From positions 62,001-126,000 of the forward strand of contig NC_089423.1 in the NCBI RefSeq assembly GCF_013426205.1: a stretch of 64,000 nucleotides of DNA, in the 5' to 3' direction. The stretch comes from Metarhizium brunneum (Eukaryota > Ascomycota > Sordariomycetes > Hypocreales > Clavicipitaceae). Shown here in pieces: positions 24,355 through 33,742 of this stretch. Within the stretch, counting starts at the first letter, position 1. Each line of letters begins with the position of its first letter. The notes beneath the pieces were generated by a model, which saw only the letters and a list, made by a program, of their open reading frames with translations, did not search any database and was not told the origin of the DNA. The translations under genes were made by a program, and so were the position numbers.

Positions 24355-25947
24355 ATGGAAAAGTCTTCTTTCAAGGTGATTATTGTAGGATGCTCCATCA
24401 CTGGAATGACATTGGGACATTGTCTCGATCGCGCTGGCATTGATTATGTCATTCTTGAGAAACATGAAAATATATTTGCAGAGCCCGGTGTTTCTCTTGG
24501 CCTGATGCCAAACGGCTCTCGCATCTTGGAGCAGCTAGGCATCTACTCTGGGGTGGACGAGATCTATGAACCCATTCACAAAATATACCAGTTTCTTCCT
24601 GACGGGTACTGTATCGAGACGGACAGCCCAGTTAAGATAGTTGAAAGGCAAGAATTTTTCTCTTTTTTTTTCTCTCTTCATATTTATTAGCACACAAGTC
24701 GCGGACTAACTTGGGCATAGATTCGGCTTGCCATTTTGTGTTATTGCGAGACAACATTTTCTCCAAGTGTTGTACGCAAAATTCGAGGACAAGTCCCGGA
24801 TCCACATGAGCAAAAAGGTGGTCGAGATTAGCCACGGCAAATCAAATGTATCTGTCACAGCTGCAGACGGGACAACCTACGAGGGTGATCTTGTTGTCGG
24901 AGCAGATGGAATTCACAGTGCTGTACGCTCTGAAATGTGGCGGATTGGAAATTCGGAGCAGGCTGGATTCATAACGGAAACGGAGAAATCGGGTGAGTTG
25001 AAGTTTGAGTCTTGTCCATGTTGTAATTAACACGTCTTTGTAGAATTGTCGGCAGAATTCGCATGCGTTTTTGGGGTTTGTAAAGCGGTTCCGGGCCAGG
25101 GTCGATGGGAACACATTCTGCGATACAATGAAGGCTTTTGCTTCATGTTCTTCCCCGCAACCGGTACCGACGTCTTCTTCAACGTCATCTACAAATTGAA
25201 GCAAAAGTACAAGTATCCCAACATTCCGCGCTTCACCCAAGATGATGCCTTTAAAGTTTGCGAATCGGTTGGAGATTTTCCTGTGTGGAAGGACATCAAA
25301 TTCCGCGATGTGTGGGAACAAAGAACCAGCTTTGCCATAGTTGCATTGGAAGAGCACATGTTTACGAATTGGCACCACCGACGAATAGTCTGTGTTGGAG
25401 ATAGCATCAGCAAGGTTGGTCTGGCCCTCCCCTTTGATTAGAGTTGAGTTGTTGATTCAAGCAGATGACTCCCAACATGGGACAAGGCGCCAATACTGCG
25501 ATTGAAACGGTGGCGGCCCTCACAAATGAGCTTCGGACCTTGGTAAAGGCCAATCATCCAGACAAGCCTTCGGAGTACGAGCTGAATAATATGCTGCAAA
25601 GATTCAATCGTAAACAGTTCAGACGCCTAACAGCGGTTCATGGAGATGCTCGCTACGTCACTCGACTCGAGGCCCTGGATGGGGCTATGCACTGGATATT
25701 CTCCCGGTATATCATGGGCCATTGCGGAGATGTGCTCTTGGGCAATACTGCGAGAATTGTGTCAGGTGGTAAAGTGTTGGACTTTATACCATTGACGGCT
25801 CGTTCTGGCAAAGACTGGCCTCCGTGTCCATGGCAACATTCCTTTGGAATCTCAGATATGATTGACTTTTGCAAGAAAATGTCGATTGCGTTCTTGATTG
25901 CTTTGGTTGCCGTTGTCCTCAGTGCTTTCGGAGCTGGTCGCCACTAA
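24355..25947 (+). CDS. FAD-dependent monooxygenase, PaxM-like
   Basis: Four exons, 24355-24647, 24721-24992, 25044-25414 and 25465-25947, give 472 residues, the normal length. The first intron starts with GC rather than GT (AAAG then GCAAGA) and has a good branch site GGACTAAC. Motifs: FAD dinucleotide fold IIVGCSITGMTLGHCL near the N-terminus (normally GxS with Gly before Ser), the DG motif VVGADGIHSAVR, and the GD motif VGDSISKMTPNMGQGAN, whose Asp binds the FAD ribityl chain. The C-terminus ends in a hydrophobic anchor (AFLIALVAVVLSAFGAG), typical of PaxM relatives bound to the ER membrane. Such enzymes epoxidise a double bond of a prenyl chain before cyclisation. It is divergent from the candidate membrane cyclase, which supports a linked epoxidation-cyclisation step. 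Confidence 0.9.
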
Positions 25948-26668
25948 ACAGGCAGAGGACCAGATCTAGCAAGCATACAAGCACTCGGGATGCAATACTT
26001 GTGTCTAGTCAACCTTGGCATCACCCGCTTAGCATTCTCGTTGCCGCGGCAGAGGTGGGCACTGGGAGTAAATGCTGGGACATTCTGCGTGGACAACAAC
26101 CTCCCTGCCAGGCTTGGAACTCGGGCAGCACCGAGCAACCGTGCCAAGGTACCACTGGAGGCGGCTCAAGACACTGCGGACCAAGTGTTCGAGGGATGTG
26201 ACAGGAGCTGGGTCTTACACTCAAGGAATGTATGCCCTGGATTATATACATGTAAAGACTAGTCACAATTCCATAACCAAATAGCTCATGTTGGCCAATA
26301 AATTTTCTCTCATGGCTGGAGGGTACGGCACTACTAGAAGGAGTTTCGTAGGTCTATAAATTTTCTCCTTTTGACGCAAGACAACTACATGTGTATTGAT
26401 GCTCATTTGTCATTCTGTTGAATGTAACATGTCAAGTTGTTTTCAAGCCGACACCTACCCGGGACCAGTCAAAGTTAGCCAGAGAGTCTCGGTCTCAGCT
26501 TCAAGTTCCCTTGTAATCACATTTTCTTGGCATTCAACTGTTAAGAAAGTGCACTCAGTCATACCCATCTGCTTAATATCACCCGTAAACTTTATTTTCT
26601 GCGCGCTGCGCAGCTGAGGCGACGGCGATGGCGATGGCCACCTCCTGCCCGCCATGCGAGCCACATCC

Positions 26669-26712
26669 CGTGACCGTAGCCCTTGTGTAACCAACGCGAT
26701 TTCCGTGTAACA
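26669..26712 (-). repeat. LTR fragment, 5' end only
   Basis: The reverse strand begins TGTTACACGGAAAT and continues into GGTTACACAAGGGCTACGGTCACG, matching the first about 45 bp of the LTR copies at 26787 and 31132. Confidence 0.6.
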
Positions 26713-26786
26713 TCGACATTGGCGTCTCACCAGTCCGTGGCCGCTTGGCCCAGACGCCCGTCTTCGCCACTTGATCGGATACGCAA

Positions 26787-26983
26787 TTGCGACAAGGGCT
26801 AGAGGCTTGGAGCATTTACTCAATTCATCTAATAACAATCTTTGGTATCAAAGGTCCTTGGTTTTCCTCAAGGCCTTGAGGGACCAAAGACGTCTGGTCT
26901 ATTTATACAAGAAGTCAGTGAGGGCCTTCTGCCCTAGGTCTCGTGACCGTAGCCCTTGTGTAACCAGCCATTTCCGTGTAACA
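26787..26983 (-). mobile_element. solo LTR, copy B
   Basis: About 197 bp on the minus strand, starting TGTTACACGG and ending CTTGTCGCA(A). It contains a TATAAATAGA box, as an LTR promoter would. It is close to base-for-base an inverted copy of 31132-31328. GCAA is found at both borders within one base, a possible target duplication. Confidence 0.75.
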
Positions 26984-27687
26984 GCAACATTGAATGCTTT
27001 TATTGCGGAAGGACAGCAGCTCGACGAATTCCCTACCTTGGCCAGCTCGGCCTTACATGAACGTCAGTCGCCCCTAGACATCACCGAAGCAGCCGACCAG
27101 CTTGCCGACGAGCAGACCGCCGCCCACAATGCTAAAATTAGAGTTTTCTGCACCTTCTGCATATACTTTAATAGGGTAGCTAAGGAATTTGTATCTGGAC
27201 TAGAACGTGACTTTACCTAGAATTCTTTTATTAGTTTCCTCAAATTTTAGAAACAGGTACTTAGTAGCACCCTATCAGCCTCTACACTAACTTATAGCAG
27301 CGTAGCTGCTACTGCCACTACTACTAGTGCCACTGTTACTACCGCCTCTCCTATTTAATTATCTACCTCCTCTTCTGTTTACTCATAGCGGCTTCCCACA
27401 GCTATTCATTACCAAGGGCAATAAGTACCTGCTTTACCATAAAAAGACCTCCGAGTTTTTATCCAGCTTTACGCGGTGGTAAAGGGCAAGTAAATGGCAC
27501 CTGGGCCCTTTTATATAGTTCCTGTAACGTAATTACGCAATGCCACGACTGCCTAAGTGATACTATCTAGCATTTGCTCAAGGCAAAGTTGATGTTTGCA
27601 ATACGGCGGCCTGGACATACCACGATGTCCCTCGAGGAAATCCACGCCGTAGAGTTGGCTTCGCGGGGAGAAAAGCGTGTAATGTAC

Positions 27688-27938
27688 TGTTACACGGAAA
27701 AGGCCCAACAGATCGTGAAACCCAACAAAGGGGCTTTACCGATGAGGAACCTGTTGGTTACACAGCTAAAACAGGTGCCCGGGTAAGAGCCCTAGGCCCC
27801 GGCGTTCCTTTTATGTATATAAAGTAGTTACTTTTCCCTTCCTTCCTCTTAGCAACTCAGGACCTTTGACATCCTACGAGATTACTATTGAATTGAGACC
27901 CTTTTGCTCCAAGCCTTCTATATTGAACCCTTATCACA
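27688..27938 (+). mobile_element. solo LTR, diverged copy C
   Basis: Starts TGTTACACGG and ends TTATCACA, 251 bp, sharing ends and several internal blocks (GGACCTTTGA, TTGCTCCAAGCC) with copies B and D but with a different middle. Flanked by TGTAC and TGTGC, a 5-bp target duplication with one transition. Confidence 0.65.
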
Positions 27939-28556
27939 TGTGCGAACGCCATGTATACCTCCCCCGATATTGTCCTGATCTGAGTGTCGGAACTGTTACG
28001 ATATAGTAAAAGATTGAAGACAAACCTTATATTATGATGCACCGTTGAACTATATTGTAGAAAACAAGGATCACAATCCTTTTTACTTATGGCGTGTGCT
28101 GTCGGGTAAACCGTGAGTTAAATGTGTTATCTCATTAATATAGTTATAGACGGTCCAGTCCCAATTACAGTATTTTCTACATGCTGGATATTTTGTTACT
28201 CTTCCTAGACAAAAAGTATAATGTTCTGAAGTCGTCGCTCGTCATGCCTTCCTGTTTTGTACTAGCGGCAGACCGGAACGGGGACCATCTCAGGGATGCC
28301 CCGACAGGCCGCTTTGCCGGCCGGAAGCCGAGGCACCGGGAAGCTGTTGATTCCCACCGTGCGCATCTGCCGTATGGGGTCACGCCCGGTGCTATATCTA
28401 TCTCCCCAACATGCCCGCTTGCCTTGAACCGATTTGACTCCATTTCCAATTCAACCGGCTTTGTTGTGCGTCTCACCCCCAGTTCTACAGACAAGTAATC
28501 CGCTGCTTATTTCGCAACAAAATCTTGCACCCTGGTTCTCAAGCCCATCTTCCACA

Positions 28557-29639
28557 ATGTCGCTTTTATATTCCCTGCACGACTCCTTCATCGGCAAATC
28601 CCTCGGTACTGTTGCCGGCAGCCTTCTAAACCCAGTCGTCCCCGGCGCTTTACTTCTTTTTCTCGAGAAAGCACCACAGGAGACTATCCAGCATCTCCTT
28701 ACCCGGGCCTCGCTTCCGCCCAACCATGACTTGACGCTTGCCAAGTCCATCCTCCAAGCGCTCCTCGCCATTGGCACGCTGCGCTATGTGAACGCGAAGC
28801 TCACTTCCATGGCTGCGAATTCATGGCGATTAGGCGGCGCGCCGGGCTGGGACTGGCCCAACGAGATTGCTGTTGTTACTGGTGGTTGCAGCGGTATCGG
28901 TCTTGCTATTGTGCAAAAGCTCATTGCCGCACGTGTCAAAGTCGCCGTCTTTGATATCCAACCTCTGCCCAAGCAACTTCAAGGCAGCCCCAACGTTCGC
29001 TTCTACAAATGCGACGTCACGTCTGCTGCGTCGATCGCCGATGCGGCGGCTGGTGTACGTGGCGACTTTGGAGAGCCCACCATTCTGGTGAACAATGCTG
29101 GCATTGCAGTGCCAAAGTCTATTCTCGACATTGAAGAGAAGGCGCTTAAGAAGATCTTTGCCATCAACACCATGAGTCACTGGCTCACCGTCCAGCAGTT
29201 CCTGCCCAGCATGATCAAAGCCAACAAGGGCCACATTGTCACCATGGCTAGTGTCGCATCCTTTGTAGGGCTTCCAGGTCATGCCGACTACGGATCTACC
29301 AAAGCATCTGCTCTTGCATTCCATGAAGCGCTTCAAGTCGAGCTCAAGCACGTGTACGGCGCGCCAAATGTCATGACCACTATTGTGCACCCAAACTTTG
29401 TGGCCACGCCGCTAGTGGAAGACTTTAAGGGCCATCTGAAGAGCTCGGGCGTAACGTTTCTCACACCGGAGCAGGTGGCCCAAGACACAGTGGCCCAGAT
29501 CTTCGATAGGAAGGGTGGACAAGTTGTTGTTCCCAAATCTTCTGGCATCGCCTCGGCAGTTCGAGGCTGGCCATTATGGCTGCAGGTCATTATTCACGAC
29601 TTTCTAGGAGCGAATGCCAAGAGGATGAATAGTAAGTAG
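28557..29639 (+). CDS. short-chain dehydrogenase/reductase (retinol-dehydrogenase-like)
   Basis: Single exon, 360 residues, ATG at 28557. The cofactor motif is VTGGCSGIG (about 107-115), followed by VNNAG (178-182) and the catalytic Tyr/Lys pair in DYGSTKAS (Tyr 245, Lys 249), with Ser in MASVAS as third catalytic residue. An N-terminal extension of about 100 residues has hydrophobic stretches (about 20-37 and 64-74), so the protein is probably membrane- or lipid-droplet-bound like the 17-beta-HSD11/retinol dehydrogenase group. It would oxidise or reduce a lipophilic alcohol or ketone. The gene is intact although surrounded by LTR debris, and is separated from the monooxygenase by 2.6 kb. Membership of the same pathway is possible but unproved. 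Confidence 0.9.
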   Translation: MSLLYSLHDSFIGKSLGTVAGSLLNPVVPGALLLFLEKAPQETIQHLLTRASLPPNHDLTLAKSILQALLAIGTLRYVNAKLTSMAANSWRLGGAPGWDWPNEIAVVTGGCSGIGLAIVQKLIAARVKVAVFDIQPLPKQLQGSPNVRFYKCDVTSAASIADAAAGVRGDFGEPTILVNNAGIAVPKSILDIEEKALKKIFAINTMSHWLTVQQFLPSMIKANKGHIVTMASVASFVGLPGHADYGSTKASALAFHEALQVELKHVYGAPNVMTTIVHPNFVATPLVEDFKGHLKSSGVTFLTPEQVAQDTVAQIFDRKGGQVVVPKSSGIASAVRGWPLWLQVIIHDFLGANAKRMNSK

Positions 29640-30369
29640 AGCGCGGTTAGACATAGCAACTGCTGTGTGAAAAGGCCCGAGGACGTCAAGGTGCGATGAT
29701 TTCCTACGAGTCCAAGAGCCTCAATAGTATGGAACGTATCGTCGAGGATGATGTAAATTGTACTTTGAACCCCAGCAAAACAATTATATTTAGCTTATTA
29801 TAAGCAAATAATTATAAAGAAAGCATCAAAAAAAGCTAAAAGCTGACTCCAACCACCCTAAAGCTACTTAATTGCCCTCCCATTAGCCTCCTCAAGATCA
29901 TCTAATAGCTGCTTTATAAGGCTGCTTTTTTTCTCATAGATTTTCTCCATGTCCCCCATGTGGTCTCTCAGACGCTTCTTTTCCTCCTCAAGCCTAGTAA
30001 TTTTTTGCCCATCCTCCTTGGTCTTCTTGGCTGCCTCTTTAGAAGCCTCTTTCAAGGCCTCTCTGCGCTCTTCATTGTTCAGGCCTACTTCGTCTTAGTA
30101 CAAATAAAACAGGAAAAACCGAGCGCAGTGACATCATCAACGTACGAATGGCCTCGGCCTCGGCGTCTACTAAGTGTTAGCACAAATAAACTTATCTGGT
30201 AGGAAAAAGCGGGCATGGTAACGCAATTGACGTACGAATTTTGATGGTTTCGGCGGCTACTAAGCGAAATGTGTAACATAACTTTCGTATTGCAACAGGT
30301 GTTTGTATGGGTTTCTTTTTATATCTCAAATTTTGTAGTGCTTGACTGTTATTTCCGGTTCTCCCAAGG

Positions 30370-30601
30370 GTGAATTGCTCGGCGAGCTTACTTTTTTTGC
30401 TAGGTACGCTGACCCCCCTTAGCAAGTAAGTATTTATTATATTTAAATTCTTTTTATATATTTTTAAGAAATAATTTATAATAAAATATATTTACTTATA
30501 ATAAAATATATAATAATATATTATAATATAGCCTAATATCTAGGTACCTAGAGGTGCGTGAGCGTACCTAGTAAAAAGAGTAAGCCCGCCGAGCAATTCA
30601 T
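30370..30601. mobile_element. hAT-like MITE with 8-bp target-site duplication
   Basis: The 232-bp body has inverted ends: left GTGAATTGCTCGGCGAGCTT, and the right end inverted reads ATGAATTGCTCGGCGGGCTT. Similarity runs about 45 bp inward on each side around an AT-rich core. Both borders carry the same 8 bases TCCCAAGG (30362-30369 and 30602-30609). An 8-bp duplication is the hallmark of hAT-superfamily insertion. Confidence 0.8.
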
Positions 30602-30609
30602 TCCCAAGG

Positions 30610-31085
30610 TGTCACCAACCTTACCATTTAGTCTCACTTATTACCGTAACTGGACTTCGGGATTGGCAGTTTCATTAACCAAATCCTTTCTATTATTAGT
30701 TTGCTTGTCACGCTTAGTATTTCTTCGCATAATAAAGCCAGCGCTGGCAATAGACAAACCCGCCAAGACCCGCAGAAGGACCATAACGTCACCCCCAATC
30801 CGTTATTAAGTAATAATAAAAGGTGATGTAAGAATCGTAAAGTCCACAGTATGCCATAATCTTGCCATCCTTCTAACATAGTACCTCCCAAGTGGAGTAC
30901 GAGCAGAATGCTAACAATGGCCGGCACGAACACGGGGATACCGATAGGATCTCAAAAAATCGCTGCAGCGGGCTTAGGCGATATACCGGGGCTCTTGAAG
31001 AAGAATATTATGATGACGAAAACGAGGGCTGCAACAGGGAGGTTAATGTAAAAGCACCGTCTCCATGACTCAAGTTGGTGAGGTT
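30610..31085 (-). pseudogene. remnants of major-facilitator transporter(s)
   Basis: On the minus strand, 31085 downward reads SWRRCFYINLPVAALVFVII, then FFFKSPGISPKPAAA, a stop, and VFVPAIVSILLVLHLGG. This is the characteristic TM6-loop-TM7 region of fungal DHA14-type multidrug transporters. Further down another frame reads LLRVLAGLSIASAGFIMRRN, then TKRDKQ, which resembles the C-terminal end of an MFS anion:cation symporter. In-frame stops, frame changes and missing domains show it is dead. Such transporters are common in metabolite clusters. Confidence 0.6.
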
Positions 31086-31131
31086 TTGTCAACGCCAAAA
31101 CAAACCAGTTAACCTTTCGTGCTCTTACAAG

Positions 31132-31328
31132 TGTTACACGGAAATGGCTGGTTACATAAGGGCTACGGTCACGAGACCTAGGGCAAAGTCACTTACTGAC
31201 TTGTTGTATAAATAGACGTCTTCGGTCCCTCAAGGCCTTGAGGAAAACCAAGGACCTTTGATACCAAAGACTGTTATTAGTTGAATTGAGCTAAATTGCT
31301 CCAAGCCCTCTACTGAGCCCTTGTCACA
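31132..31328 (+). mobile_element. solo LTR, copy D
   Basis: 197 bp starting TGTTACACGG and ending TTGTCACA, with a TATAAATAGACG box. Near-inverted copy of 26787-26983. The bases CAAG stand immediately before (31128-31131) and after (31329-31332), a 4-bp target duplication. Confidence 0.75.
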
Positions 31329-32502
31329 CAAGCCTGTTGGTGAAAACACCACCTAACGACGGGCCAGTTATAGCTGCCACTCTGTACACGCCGCAAATAA
31401 TAGCACGTATATGGCATCAGCAAGTCCTGAAGCTCAGAGTATAATTGGAGGTAGCCTTACGTGGACAACGGTCGGCGTTCGGGTGGCATAGTATGTGCCC
31501 TCATAAGAAGTCTGGTGTGCCGGAGAAAAGGCCGGAATTACCGCATCGTTTTATGGCACGACGCAGAAGTGCCAATTGCCAATGATGGGGAGATGGCGTG
31601 TTTCGTAATTGGGAGGATAGGCTTGTCGCTTGTACATGAATCTGTGAGAAAAGGCTAACGAGGCATTTAGTGCCACGTACTCTGTCACGATATTTTCACC
31701 TATTCCCTTGCACTGCATAATGTAATACGGGCGCTGGGCCGGGTTTCAAAGTTACACTTGGACTATTATCTCTGAACCAGCAGGCAGGAGACCCAGACTA
31801 GTTGTCTAGCACTAACAACAGCCCCCTGAAAACTGACACAACTACGGAGTACTTTATATTGAGTCTGTCTCAAAGAATTGACTTGGCGAATAATCTATAT
31901 TGTAGAAAGGACAGTAGACTGTGAAACTCCCCAACTGGAAACAAAATTCGGCTCGACCTGTGCCCTGCTGTTCCAAGCCAGGCGTCAAGCCCGACAACCA
32001 CTTCATTGACGAAACGTGCCTTTAGAGCCTCATGATTTAGCAATACACGGCAGCTCAGGTCACCGGATTCTGTTGGGTCCAAGTCGCGTCAAGATGCTTG
32101 ACGTCATCCCGAGACAGATCAAGACGTGTTGGCGCGCGGCTCGAGCTCTCGCTAGAGGAGCCAAGTGGACACTGTAGGATTGTTAATAATCGTCTAGTGG
32201 TTTGTACAAACAGCTCATCTTTGGAGAGCCGTTTTTTGTAAATAATTAGGGCTACTACCTTTGAGTTGCTGAAGAGTACGTCCCTCGCTTGACACATCAA
32301 GGCTGTTCCCCGCTGCAGGTTCGAACACAACGACTCCTTGCGCGTACGCTGATTTATCGACGTCCGATTTGGTGAGAGAGAGGGCCGCTGATCGAATTCT
32401 AGCATAATTGGTGGTGAGCTGCCCATGTAATGCCACCACAGCACATCGTACAACACCGAATATTTATTTGTCCAGAGGACAAAGACAGTTACGCTCCCGA
32501 TA

Positions 32503-33742
32503 CTAAGGCGGATCACGGGGTATCACCGCTCGTTCAAGATGGTCGATTCTAATAGTAGAGGTGCCTTTGGAGTCAAGCGTAGTATTGGGGGACGGCCAAC
32601 TGCCTAGTTCTACTTCCGACGCCCAAGAGGATAGCGACGACGACCTCGGTAGCCCCCTGCGATCGAGCGAGGCAGCCCCAGTCAGCCGTGGAGGGATTTG
32701 TCCGGAGGATGTCTTTCTGAGGAGGCTATAAATGACTGGAAGATTAGCTACAAGTGCGGAGCAAAACTGCTCAATGGACCCCCAAAGATGTCGCCGGTCT
32801 TGCGAGGTGCCGTCTTTGTACACTGGTAAACGCGCGAGGGCAATAGCGATGAGGAAGACACCTATAGAGAAGAGTCCAATTACTTGGAGTCGGCTGGTAC
32901 GATTAGAATCTGCACAACCCACTCACTATTCCGCAATTCTCAAGAGTTAGTTTGCGACACACATACCGTTTGAGGGTCGTATGTTGAAGTGACAATATCC
33001 AAGGCACTGGAAATACAATAAGCAGCACATCAGTGAAGATATTCATGGCGATAAAAGTCGAGAGTTGAATGTGAGCTCTGGTGCAGGAGCCTATTTTTGT
33101 CGTTCCATCTCGTTAGACAGGATACAATCCAGAGCCCAGCTTGCAGAGCGTGGAAGCAGAGGGCTTACCAGGGTTTGGCACAACCTGCCAATAGAGGCGC
33201 AACGGAACACAGTCCAGGACACAGGCAGCCTGAGCGGCAAGATACGTGGCACAGAGAACGATCCAGTATATGGCAATTATCCGCGCCGCGGCAGGCAATA
33301 CTGAGAATATTCGCCTGTAGAAAAGGAGGACGACTGCCTTCTGTATCCATAGGCTATGAACCGATATATCATTAGTACGGTGAGACAAGGCGGATATGTT
33401 CCGTGAGTGCTTATTCCGAGCGCTGTCTGCTACTTACTATGTGTTGTATATAAATCTATTGGCCAGTGTAAGCTTGCTCCCAACTACAAGGTGGTATATT
33501 TCGGTCGGGTCTGGGTGTTCGTCAAACAGGTAGTCGTTATTGTTGCCCCAAAGGACGACGACGGTCGTCAATGCAGTCCGGGCTTGGACACATGCGATGG
33601 CAATAAGCGTCAGGTAGTCACTGATGTCGAGCGGCCTTTTTTTAATCTTGCGTATTGCAAGGCGCAATACCATAAAGAGGGTTGACGCGAAACCGAAGAC
33701 GGCCGTGAGAATCAGGATATCGGCCTCGTTGTCTGAATCCAT
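32503..33742 (-). CDS. rhodopsin-domain integral membrane protein (PTH11-type), no. 1
   Basis: Four exons, 33438-33742, 33169-33353, 32967-33090 and 32503-32893, join in phase to 334 residues. Family landmarks: an N-terminal helix after an acidic start, the DISDYLTLIAI segment, NRFIYNTYLWIQKAVVLLFY across the first joint, the Cys-containing loop CVPLRLYWQVVPNPGSC, then IFTDVLLIVFPVPW and GLFSIGVFLIAI. These fit the fungal seven-helix rhodopsin-like domain. The soluble tail is Ser-rich. Members include PTH11-like receptors, but most are uncharacterised plasma-membrane proteins. No CFEM domain is present. Start is ATG 33742; an in-frame extension upstream lacks a better ATG. Confidence 0.85.

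Larger units (their letters stand above)
25948..28556. other. transposon-scarred intergenic region
   Basis: From about 26660 the stretch carries several LTR copies (listed separately) and decayed open frames. The frame from about 26990 to 27220 encodes a 70-residue piece ending in FNRVAKEFVSGLERDFT, followed by stops, and looks like a worn transposon gag-like region. No intact gene. Confidence 0.55.
29640..32502. other. repeat-rich intergenic region
   Basis: Contains a MITE, a solo LTR and transporter remnants, listed separately. Minus-strand 29864-30055 encodes 63 residues of Lys/Glu-rich coiled coil (KKTKEDGQKITRLEEEKKR), open upstream to a stop, probably the tail of a lost transposon or other gene. 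31330-32502 shows no recognisable gene. Confidence 0.5.

Noticed and set aside
26788..31330. A single 4.5-kb transposon with long terminal inverted repeats
   Set aside because: The inverted repeats have TG...CA ends, a TATA box and their own short target duplications, so they fit two independent solo LTRs better than one element. No transposase lies between.
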